DNA of 64,000 nt from Tridacna crocea (GCA_943736015.1 OX031068.1:31740296-31804295); one strand, 5' to 3'; shown: positions 33,171 to 44,067, numbered from the stretch's first letter. The notes: a model not told the origin generated them from the letters alone. Numbers and translations: made by a program.

Positions 33171-33171
33171 A

Positions 33172-34415
33172 GGGCCCTGATGGCCCTGTATCACTCCACT
33201 GGCTAATAAGTCAAAACCTTCCAAGCCAAACATTACAATACAGTGTACTTGGCCAATTGGTTTTGAACTAGAAGACATACAAAATTGTCTTCTATAAAAG
33301 CCTACAAGAAAGTTATGACCAGGCCCCCCTCCCCCACCTCACCCCACAAAGCCATTTTTGGCCATAAAGCTACAATTACTTAAATCCTGAAGGAGGTCCA
33401 CAAGATACAGCCCCATACCAATAAAAGCCCCTGTAAAACAAGTTTGGTCACTATTTGGCCATGTAAAACATGAGACCCATGAGACAGGTTAGCACTAGGT
33501 CTTATGATTAGTCACAAGAAGATTTTAAAGTTATCACTATAAAAGCCCTTGTAAAACTTGTGACCCATGGGGTTGGACCAAACTTGATTCCCAAGGTTTT
33601 AATTCGGGCCCTCTTGGTAGAGACCCACTAGATAAAGCTACAATATGCAAAATTTGGTAGCCCAAGGCCTTGTGGCTACATACCAGTAGATTATAAAGTT
33701 CCCCTACATAAGCCCATGTAAACCTTGTGACTTTCCGTGGCAGGGCCAAATTTGACCCCAGAGCGATGATTTAAGCATCCTTGGTAGAGATTTAGTAGAT
33801 AAAGCTACATGCCAAATTTGATAGTCCTAGGCCTAATGCCTAGATGCAAGAAGATTTTGAAATTTTATCCTATATAGGCCCATATAAAACTTGTAACCCC
33901 CAGGGCAGGGACAATTTGACCCCTGGACTATAATTTGGTAGAGGTCCACTAGGTACATGCCATATTTGGTAGCCCTAGGCCCTATGGCTAGATAGAAGAA
34001 GATTTTTAAAGTTCTCCCTATATGAGCCCATGTAAAACTGTGACCCCCAGGGCTGGGCAAATTTTGACCCCATGGCTATAATTTGAATAAACTTTGTAGA
34101 GGTCCAGTAGATAAAGCTACATGCCAAATTTGTTAGCCCTTGGTCTTACAGTTTCAGGCTAGAAAATTTTCAAAGATTTTCAAAATTTTTCAGTTTTGTT
34201 GCCATGGCAACCACAGTTTTTGAAGGAATTAAATTCTTCCCACAAATCTGTAGAGGATCATGTCAGGATCATTTCTGTGAAGTTTCATTAAAATTGAATG
34301 GGTCATTTCAGAGAAGATGTTTGAAATAAAATTGAACACACACATGGACGGACGAATGCATGATAGACACCGGGCCACGACACAAGCCCGCTGGCCTTCG
34401 CCCAGTGGAGCTGAA
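33172..34415. mobile_element. Long interspersed repeat with internal 150-170 bp monomers
   Basis: Starts AGAGGGCCCTGATGGCCCTG and ends GACGGACGAATG...CTGGCCTTCGCCCAGTGG. The motif GTAGAG(G/A)...TAGATAAAGCTAC recurs at about 33617, 33785, 33938 and 34096. The start and end sequences reappear at 59750-60022. No transposase frame. The family is of a type common in bivalve genomes. Confidence 0.7.
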
Positions 34416-35298
34416 AACCCAGAAGTTTTTTAGAGTAGGGTTTTATGCCAGTTTCAACACTATTTTTGTCCATATTCATGTGGGAAACGGTTATTGTAAA
34501 CTAAACATTTTACATGTTTCAACCCCCAACTGTAAGATTCAAACAAAAGGTGCAATTTTGGTTGTTTAAAATAATGGGATGGTCTTTGTAAAATCAGAAA
34601 CTTTGTCTGTTTTTGTGGCATCAGATATGACTTTCCTTTTATCTTTTCAATGTTTTAGAATAAACAGTGGTGATTATCAGTCCGGTGAAGGAGAAAAAGA
34701 GTGTAATGGTCCTAAGAAGGCATCATATAAATCAGAAATATATTCATCATGGTTATAGGTGTAATGAACAAAAAGTATCACTTGATATGTTTCCTTATTT
34801 TCAAACTTTTTTTATTCTAATTCGGCAGTTTACCTGAGGAACTCACAAAGATCTGCTTTTTCTTTCATTTACAATTCCTAATAATCTTCTGGAATGGTGA
34901 TTACGCTGTTTTCAGTACTATCTAAGCCCTATCACTGACAATGGCTTACTTATTCAAATCTTTCCTTTGGTCCTACAGCAATAGGCTGAGGATCTGGTGC
35001 ATTGCCAAAGGACACAGCTACTAAATTCAACCAGAAAGGATCAGACATAGAATCCATGTTTGAAAATCAAAGGTCCTGACCACTGTGCCACTATAGCGCC
35101 CCCCAATTACAACCAAGATTTTTAGAATTGTGCACACAGAAAATATTTGCAGATGACCAATTTTGTTTGGCCAGAATATCTCTGCATTGCATATTTCTGT
35201 GCAGACTGATCTTGGCCTAATCTTGCCACAAAAGCAAAGTTCTGAAAGTGGTAGTCACAAGTTTCATGTAGAAGGATATATAATTTTAAAGGTTTATT
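34416..35298. other. No gene seen; SINE-like remnant near 35040-35100
   Basis: GACCACTGTGCCACTATAG resembles the A-box side of a degraded tRNA-derived repeat on the minus strand. At 35190-35230 lies a diverged copy of the GCAGACTGATCTTGG repeat. Confidence 0.35.
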
Positions 35299-35518
35299 TT
35301 AATCCTTACCCCAAAGTCTGACTTTCAAGTACCCTGAGAAAGAAAGATTTCGAACACATTGTGGTAAACAGCATTTTCTCCATTTCCCACAATGTTTTCC
35401 ACTGTATCTGATTTGGATGACAGATTTCCTCATTTGAGTTGCATTTAAATTGTCATCTTCAAAATTATTTCTTACAATGTTGGCAAATCTTTACTTTTCT
35501 CATGTACTAAAGGGTTAA
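35299..35518 (+). mobile_element. Hp1 MITE, hairpin shortened
   Basis: TTAA at both ends. CATTGTGGTAAACAGC shows loss of the inner left stem. Confidence 0.75.
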
Positions 35519-36146
35519 CTCTGAAAATGTTGTACTTTATCTATATTTTTCTTAATTTCCTTTAATCCTTTCAAAAATAATCATGCATTACAATGCATAA
35601 CAAAAATGCATTTTAAGTACATGCACTTTTTCTTGGGTCCCCAAAACCTCTGCAAAAAATCCCAAACTTCACACTCAATAACAACAAACTACAAAAGTTT
35701 GTGACATATAAATATTATTGATACATCTACCAGCTCACACCCCTCTAACCAAGGAAACTGAAACATGAAAATTGTTCCCTGGAAGTGGACACAGACTCGC
35801 AGTTCTATAAATGCAAGATTCTCGAGGGCTTATCAGTTTTAGGATCAAGTTTCACATAATGACCCAGAGAACAGAGTTTCTGGTCGGACCAGTTGGGACT
35901 AATTACACTAATAAATTATACTGTCTTATCAGGGTGGTTGACAGGGTAACTGTTCCACCAGAAACTGGGATTTTCAGAGAAAGTGGGCTTGTACGTAGGA
36001 CTGAAATAACATTACTGCAAACAGTAACTCCATCTTCCAGTCTCATAAGAAATTTAAACCAAACCCCGTTCAGTTGACAGGCCTCTAGAATATTGCTGAC
36101 AAGAAGTTTCCATATTACATGGAACTTGCTACTTTTGACATTTTAT

Positions 36147-36375
36147 TTAACCCTTTACCCCATAAGGCATTTCTATTGTCTCTCTAATTGACCCTAAATA
36201 ACAGCAAGGTTGAAGCAGTTTCTTATGTGTATATGACACCTTTTGATAGCATAGAAAACATTGTGGCAAAAGGTGAAATTGCTCGTCACCAGCAATTTCA
36301 CCTTTTGCCACAATGTTTTCCAAATGCTCCTGCAAGCAGTGTGTAGAAATGAGTATCTGTGAAGTAAAGGGTTAA
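36147..36375 (+). mobile_element. Hp2 MITE, full copy
   Basis: TTAA at both ends. Stem GTGGCAAAAGGTGAAATTGC and complement are perfect. The right TTAA is shared with an Hp1 copy. Confidence 0.92.
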
Positions 36376-36600
36376 CTCTTTACCACACGACAAAATTTTA
36401 GACAGGTTCAAATTGAAAGCATGTGCAGATGACAAATTAAAGGTGACTAAAAAATTGAAATTTGTTCTAGGAAGGGTAGAAAACAGTGTGGGAAAAGGAG
36501 AAAATGCTGGTTACCAGCATTTTCTCCTTTTTCTACATTGTTTTCAAAAGGCTTCTTTCTCAGGGGCGTCAAAAGTAGGGATTGTGGGGTAAAGGGTTAA
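36372..36600 (-). mobile_element. Hp1 MITE, full copy
   Basis: TTAA at both ends, abutting Hp2 on its left and another Hp1 on its right. Confidence 0.92.
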
Positions 36601-36788
36601 TTAATCCTTTAATCCTTTACAAAACAATTCTGAGTTTTGTGTGAAAAGAACATGCCAGAAACCAGCATTTTGCCCTTTTCTCACACTGTTTTGTATTCCT
36701 TTACACACATTTTTCACTATATCTGTCCTCTGCAAATGCTTTCAAATGCTTTTGACCGATCTAAAAATTTTTGGTTTAGTAGAGTTAA
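36597..36788 (+). mobile_element. Hp1 MITE, diverged
   Basis: Starts TTAATTAATCC, with hairpin reduced to CATGCCAGAAACCAGC. Ends GAGTTAA. Confidence 0.65.
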
Positions 36789-36910
36789 ACCTTGGAGAGA
36801 GATGAAATTAATGTAAAGGTTCTTTTAGTCAGAATATATCTATGAAACCTTCAAGTCAATCTTACTATTTCAAATATTTATTTCAGAAAAAAGAAAATCT
36901 CCTTATCATA

Positions 36911-37543
36911 CAGTGCAGACCCAAGATCAGACCGCAAATCAGTGCAGACCCAAGATGAGACCGCAAATCAGCGCAGACCCAGGATCAGACCGCAAATCAG
37001 AGAAGACCCAGGATCAGACCGCAAATCAGTGCAGACCCAGGATGAGACCGCAAATCAGCGCAGACCCAGGATCAGACCGCAAATCAGCGCAGACCAAGGA
37101 TGAGACCGCAAATCAGCGCAGACCCAGGATCAGACCGCAAATCAGCGCAGACCCAGGCTCAGACCGCAAATCAGAGCAGACCCAATAGACCGCAAATCAG
37201 TGCAGACCCAAGATCAGACCGCAAATCAGTGCAGACCCAAGATCAGACCGCAAATCAGTGCAGACCCAAGATCAGACTACAAATCAGAGATGACCCAAGA
37301 TGAGACCGCAAATCAGTGCAGACCCAAGATGAGACTGCAAATCAGTGCAGACCCAATAGACCGCAAATCAGAGCAGACCCAGGATCAGACCGCAAATCAG
37401 AGCAGACCCAGGATCAGACCGCAAATCAGCGCAGACCCAGGATGAGACCGCAAATCAGCGCAGACCCAGGATGAGACCGCAAATCAGCGCAGACCCAGGA
37501 TGAGACCGCAAATCAGAGCAGACCCAAGATCGGACTGCAAATC
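36911..37543. repeat. 29-bp minisatellite, about 22 copies
   Basis: Unit GCAGACCCAGGATCAGACCG then CAAATCAGC. Two 26-bp variants lack GATC-type bases (CCCAATAGACCG). The period is not a multiple of three and no phase has stops, so long pseudo-frames appear. Lies in filamin intron 9, about 400 bp downstream of exon 9. Confidence 0.95.
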
Positions 37544-37588
37544 CATGATTCACACTAAACAGCCTATGCGTTAGTTATTGTACAGCAG

Positions 37589-37817
37589 TTAACCCTTTCC
37601 CAAACGGCAAACTTTTGGACTAGACTAAATTGAAAGCATTTGCAGACGACAATTCAACTCTTGCTGAAAAGATGATTTCTGTCTATGACAGGGTAGAAAA
37701 CATTGTGGGAAAAGGAGAAAATGCTGGTTACCAGCATTTTCTCCTTTTCCCACAATGTTTTCAAAAGGCCATTATTCCAGACCCGTAAAAAGCGGGGATT
37801 GTTTGGGAAAGGGTTAA
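37589..37817 (-). mobile_element. Hp1 MITE, full copy (TTTCCC-end variant)
   Basis: Nearly identical to the copy at 25530-25758. Ends 125 bp from the exon 9 donor. Confidence 0.93.
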
Positions 37818-37942
37818 GTTGGCAAAGATGTTTTGTCTGAACCACTATAAGTGCCACTAGTAGCACTATTCATGACATTTTGAAAGAAAGAACATATGAT
37901 ATGGTTTGTGATTACAGCATCTTTTCTGAAGAATTTACTAAC

Positions 37943-38110
37943 CTTTGGGTCCCCTAATTCTAACAGTGAGTTGGCCGGCCCCTGCTCCATGGGTTTCCAC
38001 AACAAACCTGCTCAAAAATGTTGCTAAGATACCATGCTCTACCCCAGGGCCTGACACCCGCACTTTACTGGCATCAGGCTGGGCTGTGACCTTGAAAACA
38101 AAAGGGCTGC
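37943..38110 (-). CDS. Filamin-like gene exon 9 (end of Ig repeat 4, start of repeat 5)
   Basis: 168 nt, phase 1 at both ends, acceptor TTTTACAG|GC and donor AAAG|GTTAGT. It encodes SPFVFKVTAQPDASKVRVSG, then RFVVETHGAGAGQLTVRIRG and PK. The A-G-x-G-x-L turn and SPF are family signatures. It is followed by the largest intron of the gene (about 9.2 kb). Confidence 0.95.
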
Positions 38111-38430
38111 CTGTAAAAGAGAAAGTAGATTTTGTTCACAATTCCTGACGATCAAGGAGTCCCTGGTTTGATCTTCGGCTCCATCAATTTCTTTAAAAAA
38201 AAATTGATCATAGTAATTTGACAGGGTTCACTCCTGTCTCACTGCTGACCATTATTTCAATGATGGTGATGGGGGGGGGGGGGGGGGGCAGCCCAGTGAC
38301 TTGAAAAGAATATTGTGCAAAGTACTGGTTAAAAGAACTCCAGGAAAGCATAAAAAGGTGCACTGGCTGCCACAATATAAACAAAATAATGATGAAATGG
38401 TGTTAAACACCACAAAATCTTTAAACATTA

Positions 38431-38657
38431 TTAACCCATTACCACACAATCCCTTCTTTTGACGCCCTTGAGAACGAAGCCTTTTGAAAACACTGTGGGA
38501 AAAGGAGAAAATGCTGGTAACCAGCATTTTCTCCTTTTCCCAGTGTTTTCTACCCTTCCCAGAACAAATTTCAATTTTTCAGTCACCTTTATTTTGTCAT
38601 CTGCAAATGCTTTCAATTTGGATCAGTCTAAATTTTTCTCGTGTGGTAAAGAGTTAA
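38431..38657 (+). mobile_element. Hp1 MITE, full copy
   Basis: TTAA at both ends. Stem CACTGTGGG opposite CCCAGTG (2-bp loss). Preceded at 38270-38288 by a G homopolymer. Confidence 0.9.
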
Positions 38658-38771
38658 AAAGGAGAAAACGCTGGTAACCAGTCCTTTCTCCTCTTCCAAA
38701 ATGTTTTCTATATTTTCAAAAGGGAATTCAATCATTGTGGCATTAAATTTGTTGTCTGCAAATGCTTTTAA
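38658..38771 (+). mobile_element. Hp1 MITE lacking arm A
   Basis: Begins inside the stem (AAAGGAGAAAACGCTGG) and runs through arm B to the TTAA shared with the next copy. Confidence 0.7.
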
Positions 38772-38995
38772 TCCTATACCAAACAATCCGTGCTTTTTTT
38801 GACTCGAAAAAGCGGCCTTTTGAAAACTTTGTGAGAAAAGGGGAAAATGCTGGTAACCAGTATTTTCTCATTTTCCCACAGTGTTTTTTACCCTGCTGGA
38901 AACAAATTTCAATTTTTGAGTTACCTTAATTTTGTCGTCTGCAAGTGCTTTCAATTTGGAAAAGGCTAAAATGTTGTTGTTTGGTAAAGGGTTAA
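38768..38995 (+). mobile_element. Hp1 MITE, full copy
   Basis: TTAA at both ends. The stem has paired and unpaired changes (GTGAGAAAAGGGG). Confidence 0.88.
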
Positions 38996-39149
38996 CTTGC
39001 ACAAGTCTGAAAATTTACAGTTTATAAACATAGTTTGCTTCATTCCTATTGATTATCCATTTTAAAAATGCTTTTTTTAAATGTCATTTGATGCAAATTT
39101 GGAGTTTATATGGTTAAGAATCTTTCCGATCTTAACAAAAACTTACTTA

Positions 39150-40530
39150 AACATGACCCTAACAGTGTGGCAAATAGAAACAAGCAATTTCGTTGAAATG
39201 ATATCCCCCGCCGAAAAAGACCTTTTTTGATACAAACGTATAAGAGGTATTGTGTTTTGCATGTACATGTGGCCTTTTTGTTATTGGTCCATGATAAAAT
39301 TATACATTAAGCTCCCTTGTTCCATGGCACAGGATTTCATTACATAATAACTCAAAAATCATAAAAAGCAGAGTTATCATTCTTGTACAATGCAGTCCCC
39401 CACAATAAAATCTATCCACGTATGAAGAAACATGTCATTAACTGAAATAATTTTTTAGTTATGTCTTGGACAAAAATTGAGCCTGAAAAATAACAAAGGG
39501 CAATAATTCAAAAATCATATTGCCCGAGTTATCGTTCTTGTACACTGCACTCCTCACAGTAAGATCCATCCACCGATTAAGTTACATGTTCATATCTGAA
39601 ATAGTTTTTCAATTATGTTCTGGACAAAAGTTAAGCCTGAAAAATAAGAAGGGGTAATAACTCAAAAATTATGAAAGTTAGAGTTATTATTCTTCTGCAC
39701 TGCACTTCTCCTTATTGAAATCTAGACACATACAAATTTTCAAGTTGATATGTGAAACAATTTTCAAGTTATGTGCTAGAGAAAAAAAATTAAGCCTGAA
39801 AAATAATGAAGGGCAATAACTCCAAAAATTTGAAGGACAGAGTTGTCATTCATGTACACTGCACTCCTCCTTAACGAGATCTATCCACTTACGAAGTTTG
39901 AAGTTGGTATCTGAAATACTGGTTAAGTTATCTTCTGGATAAAAATCGAGGACGGAAGGAGGGACTGACAGAGACTATTACCATATCGATTATCCCCCAC
40001 CCCCCACCAGGGGGATAATAAGTATGAAAAATAAACTAGCACTTGTTCCAGAACAGGATAAATTCATCAAAGGGTAATCGGTCAAAAAAAGCCTGTGAAT
40101 CTAAATAGAAATGTGCAAACAAAAATCCAAAGTTAAAATTTACAAAGGGCAATAACTCCAAAAATACTGAAGATAGAGTTATGGTTCTTGTGCATTGCAC
40201 TTCTCCTCAATTAGTTCTATATGTGTGTGAAGTTTCAAGTTCCTAGTTTTTATACTTTTGGAGATATGCTCCAGACAAAAATTCCAGAAAAAAAGTGTAC
40301 AAAGGGCAATAACTCCAAAAATACTGAAGATAGAGTTATGGTTCTTGTACACTGCACGCCTCCTTAATGAGATCTATCCACTTGTGAAGTTTGAAGATGA
40401 TATCTCAAATACTTTTGGAGATATGCTCCGGACAAAAATGTGGGACGGAAGGACGGAATGACGGAAGGACGGACGGAGACTATTACCATATCCCCCACTG
40501 CCTTTCGGCGGAGGATAACAAGAGCGTCAC
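39150..40530. mobile_element. Long interspersed repeat with about 156-bp internal monomers
   Basis: AATAACTC(A/C)AAAA...GAGTTAT(C/G)(A/G)TTCTTGTAC recurs at about 39350, 39506, 39659, 39817, 40151 and 40310. A GACGGA-rich stretch and CCTTTCGGCGGAGGATAA close the element. It starts near TCCCCCGCCGAAAAAGACC. An internal end-like block at 39950-40020 suggests two adjacent elements. In filamin intron 8. Confidence 0.7.
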
Positions 40531-41031
40531 ATGCAGGTGCTAACACTAGACTGAGGTCGATTGATTTTTGGTTAAAATCCTTAGCCCAGAAAGGGGCAAA
40601 ATTGTGCCAAAAGTACTTTGATGGTTAGCTGCCCTTGTTGTTTAGGTTCCCTTTTTGAACATTTGACAACTTGTCCAAGTTCGAAGCAAATATATCATAA
40701 AATGTTGAAGATAGTGCATGATGACCCAGACAACACCAAGGCTACCACACCACAATACTTTAATGTATTTTTTTGAAAACAGTAAGCCAAAAGTTGCTTA
40801 AGCCTCAGTCTTCTCACATGAGTGCATGTATTCAACATCAAAATGCCGAAACTATCAATTTTGCAAGAATGTTTTCCAAGTTTTTTGCTGCCGATTTGTT
40901 TCAGGCAATGGCCTAGCTCTTTTTATTCTAAGGGAAACATTTGATACTCAAGTGAATTATGTAGATTGAGATCAGCTGTGAAAGGATGTCAAAATCATCC
41001 AAGAAAAACACCAATGATAAAATTCACATAC

Positions 41032-41181
41032 TATGTACATGTTCCCCTCCATATTTGATCTGTAAGACATGTCGCCCGGGTTCTTGGGGCCTGAGCCCGA
41101 GTCTGAACGTCCCATCTTTGTTGTCTTGGAGCTCACAGTAAGCCACTTGATGAGGTCCCATACAATGTGCAGTAAGCTCAC
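41032..41181 (-). CDS. Filamin-like gene exon 8 (second half of Ig repeat 4)
   Basis: 150 nt, phase 1 at both ends, acceptor TTTTTAG|GT and donor CATA|GTATGT. It encodes ELTAHCMGP, then NKDGTFRLGLRPQEPGRH and LQIKYGGEHVH. The junction to exon 9 makes HSSPF, with Ser in place of the usual Gly before SPF. Confidence 0.95.
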
Positions 41182-41234
41182 CTAAAAAGACAATTTTCAT
41201 TTTATGTTCCCATGTTTAGTCTAACCTTGTTACT

Positions 41235-41332
41235 TAACCTTTTATAAAAAAAAAATCCTAGGTCTTAAAAGATCCTGTGGGTCTTTACTAGGGTCGTAAA
41301 AAGTCCAGATTGTGTGGTAAAGGGGTAAAGAA
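41235..41332 (-). mobile_element. Hp1 arm A fragment
   Basis: AGGGTCGTAAAAAGTCCAGA then TGTGGTAAAGGGGTAA. Confidence 0.5.
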
Positions 41333-41364
41333 ATCAAGAATCCTGTCAATATTACTTCAACTCC

Positions 41365-41545
41365 TTACTAATCAGTTTTGTGTTTTATCAGTCCTAGGAA
41401 GAAGGTGTTGGTAAACATTGTAAAAAAAGGATAAATGTTGGATACCAATAGTTTTTCTTGTTTTAATAATATTTCAAAACCTTCAGACAACAAACTCAAA
41501 CTAAATTTTAAAGATGTCTTTAAAATGTGTCAATAGTGATTCTGA
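41365..41545 (+). mobile_element. Hp1 MITE relic
   Basis: Weak hairpin AAATGTTGGATACCAATAG and decayed arms. Confidence 0.45.
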
Positions 41546-41546
41546 G

Positions 41547-41684
41547 TTAACTCTTTATCAAATGTCATAATTGTGGACGGGTCCAAACTGAAAATAATTG
41601 GCAGACAACAATATAAATTTGAAAATAATTGAAAGTTGGTTTGGGAAAGATAAAAAACACAATGTCATGGGCATTTATTGTCAA
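41547..41684 (-). mobile_element. Hp1 arm B fragment
   Basis: TTAACTCTTTATCAAATG through to AAAGATAAAAAACAC. The hairpin is missing. Confidence 0.6.
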
Positions 41685-41855
41685 CTTAAACCTTTATCAA
41701 ACAATCTCTGGATTTAACAACCCTAATGTAGAAGCCTTCCAAAAACCTTGTTGGAAAGGGGAAAATGCTGGTGACCAGCATTTTCCCCTTTTCTCACTGT
41801 TTTCAAAGGGCTTCTCAGGATTATGAAAAGTCGGGTTTTTGTGGTAAAGAGTTAA
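41685..41855. mobile_element. Hp1 MITE, arm A on both sides
   Basis: The left flank (AAACAATCTCTGGATTTAAC) and the right flank (AAAAGTCGGGTTTTTGTGG) are both arm A around the stem GGGGAAAATGCTGG. The mirror image of the B-B copies. Confidence 0.7.
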
Positions 41856-41858
41856 GAC

Positions 41859-42049
41859 TTAACCCTTTGCCAAAACATTCCAAGGTTTTAACGAACTGTT
41901 TGAATAAGAGAAAATGCATGTCGCCAGCACTTTCTTCTTTTCCCATAAAGTTTTCTACCCTATCAAACACTTTAGCCAGATTTAAATTGTTTCTCTAAAT
42001 GCTTTCATTTCGGAAAAGTCTAAATTTTTGTCATTTGGTACAGGGTTAG
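41859..42049 (+). mobile_element. Hp1 MITE next to exon 7
   Basis: TTAA on the left, TTAG on the right. Decayed hairpin. Its right end is 16 bp inside intron 7. Confidence 0.7.
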
Positions 42050-42065
42050 ATTGTTGACAGCATAC

Positions 42066-42347
42066 CTGGACCAGCCTTTCTAGTATCAATCAGCACAGAC
42101 ATCTCTCGCCCAAACATTCCACCTCTAAGTCCCTCACCAGTGACCACAACTCTGTTGGGATAGAAAGCTCCGATGATGTTCACCTTGTACGGAGAACCCC
42201 GGAGTTGTCTCCCATTCCAAGTGATATGAAGAAGATAGGCTCCAGGGATAGTAGGGATGTAAGTGCAGCGGAATTTACCATTACCAACTGAGTACACTTT
42301 TACATCGACCTCTGCTCTCACCCCTGTCAGGACAACATTTGGTGTTC
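42066..42347 (-). CDS. Filamin-like gene exon 7 (end of Ig repeat 3, start of repeat 4)
   Basis: 282 nt, phase 1 at both ends, acceptor GAAACAG|GA and donor CCAG|GTATGC. It encodes VVLTGVRAEVDVKVY, GKFRCTYIPTIPGAYLLHI, RGSPYKVNI, then VVVTGEGLRGG and IDTRKAGPG. This is the most typical filamin stretch in the window. The right end of an Hp1 copy (41859-42049) lies only 16 bp inside the downstream intron. Confidence 0.96.
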
Positions 42348-42506
42348 CTGTTTCAAGCAAAAATAATTTATCATTTCAACCTCACCATGACATGGTGTTT
42401 GTAAATAAACAACATAACTTAAAAGATTTGTTATTTTTGAAAAGTGTTTTACCTTGCTGTTAACAATATTTCAATTATTTCACAGAAAGAGAGCTGAGCT
42501 CACTGA

Positions 42507-42729
42507 TTAACCCTATTCCAAACAATCCTAGTTTTTACGACCTAGAGGAAGAAGCCTTCTGAAAACATTGTGGAACAGGAAATGCTTGTAACCAGCATTT
42601 TCTCCTTCTTCCAAAATGTTTTCTAATCTTCTAAAGTCAAGTTTCAATATTTCAGTCATGTTTATGTTGTCGTCTGCAAATGCTTTCGACATGGGAAAGT
42701 CTATAACTTTGTTGTTTGGTAATGAGTTG
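42507..42729 (+). mobile_element. Hp1 MITE, shortened left stem
   Basis: TTAACCCTATTCCAAACAAT start, AACAGGAAATGCTTGTAACC stem, arm B to GAGTTGT. Confidence 0.75.
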
Positions 42730-42914
42730 TCTTCCTTCAGTTTACTATCACCAGACTGGGGCTCTCAAGTAGCTTGTTCAAGGACACAAAATATTTCCAA
42801 GCACCTAAGGCAACCACACTTTGACTCATACATCTTCACCACTAAGCCACCCAGGACCCCTTTGGTCTCATAAATACCTGTCTGGGGTTTTGTAGTGCTT
42901 TTCCTAAGGACACT

Positions 42915-43282
42915 CCAACAAAAACACTATCAATGTGAGTGAGGAATGAACTCATATCAAGTAGGACAGTGTTCAAAAACCATTCTTAAGAATATTGTTT
43001 GTCTCATTCTTCAACATTTTCTAAGATTGAAAGTAACACAACTTCTAATTGGCTAAACAATTTGGTTTAGCCAATCAGAAGTTGTGCAACTTTCAAATAT
43101 TTATAATCTTGAAGGATAAGACAAAGAATATTCTTAAGAATGGTTGGTGAATACAGGCCCAGTTGATATGAGGTCAATCCTCACTCATATGGATAGTGTT
43201 TTTGTTGGAATTCTGGGCCTGTATTCACCAACCATTCTTAAGAATATTCTTTGTCTTATCCTTCAAGATTATAAGTATTTGA
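42915..43282. mobile_element. About 300-bp foldback element plus a third arm
   Basis: The centre GGCTAAACAATTTGGTTTAGCC (43051-43072) is flanked by arms of about 140 bp. TAAGAATATT at 42986 pairs with AATATTCTTA at 43128, and CAACAAAAACACTATC pairs with GATAGTGTTTTTGTTG. A further arm copy starts GGGCCTGTATTCACC at 43216. A related copy at about 61215-61575 is split by Hp1. Confidence 0.7.
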
Positions 43283-43329
43283 AAGTTTCCAAATTACCAT
43301 CTTAACCACTGAGCCATACAGTAACCACC

Positions 43330-43559
43330 TTAACCCTTTACCGAACGACAAAATTTTAGGGTTTTGTAAATCGAAAACATTCGCAGATGACAAAATAAAA
43401 GTGATTGAAAATTTGAAATTTGTTTTGTAAAGGATAGAAAAAAATGGTGGGAAAAGGAGAAAATGCTGGTTACCAGCATTTTCTCCTTTGCCCACAATGT
43501 TTTTTAAAGGCTTCTTTCTCGGGGGCGTCAAAAGTAGGGATTGTGTGGTAATGGGTTAA
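43330..43559 (-). mobile_element. Hp1 MITE, full copy
   Basis: TTAA at both ends. Right TTAA shared with the next copy. Confidence 0.92.
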
Positions 43560-43784
43560 CTCTTTACCAAACGACAAAATATTACACTGGTCAAAATTGA
43601 AAGCATTTGCAGACGACAAAATAAATGTGACTCTAAAATTGAAACTTGACTTTAGTAGAGTAGAAAGCATTGTGGGGAAAAGAGAAAATGCAGGTTACTA
43701 GCATTTTCTCCTTTTCCCACTGTGTTTTCAAAAGGATTCTTCCTTGCGGTTGTTAAAAGTGGGGACTGTGTGGTAAAGAGTTGA
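43556..43784 (-). mobile_element. Hp1 MITE, full copy
   Basis: TTAA on the left, TTGA on the right. In tandem with the previous copy in the same orientation. Confidence 0.9.
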
Positions 43785-44067
43785 ACTACAGGTATAAAAC
43801 TACATGTTGAAAACAATCTTCTCAAAGACACACACTGTCTCAAGGATTTTATATGAAAACTGTAAACAAAAAGCTGCAACAGAAAATCTCAAGTGACAGA
43901 TGACAAGGGCTGCCTTTCACAAACTACAGCTAAGTTTACACAATATGTGGGCAGTTCACCTAGGCAAGCATAAAGTTTGAAAAGCAGTTTCACTAAACAG
44001 CATAACTTTACAATTTCAGTTCATATTTGATTAATTCTATGCTAGATCATACCTTTAGGTTAAGTTG

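Noticed and set aside
36913-37445. Open frames over the 29-bp repeat encoding Gln/Asp/Arg-rich peptides
   Set aside because: The repeat has no stop in any forward frame, so the frames are expected by composition. They lie antisense in an intron.
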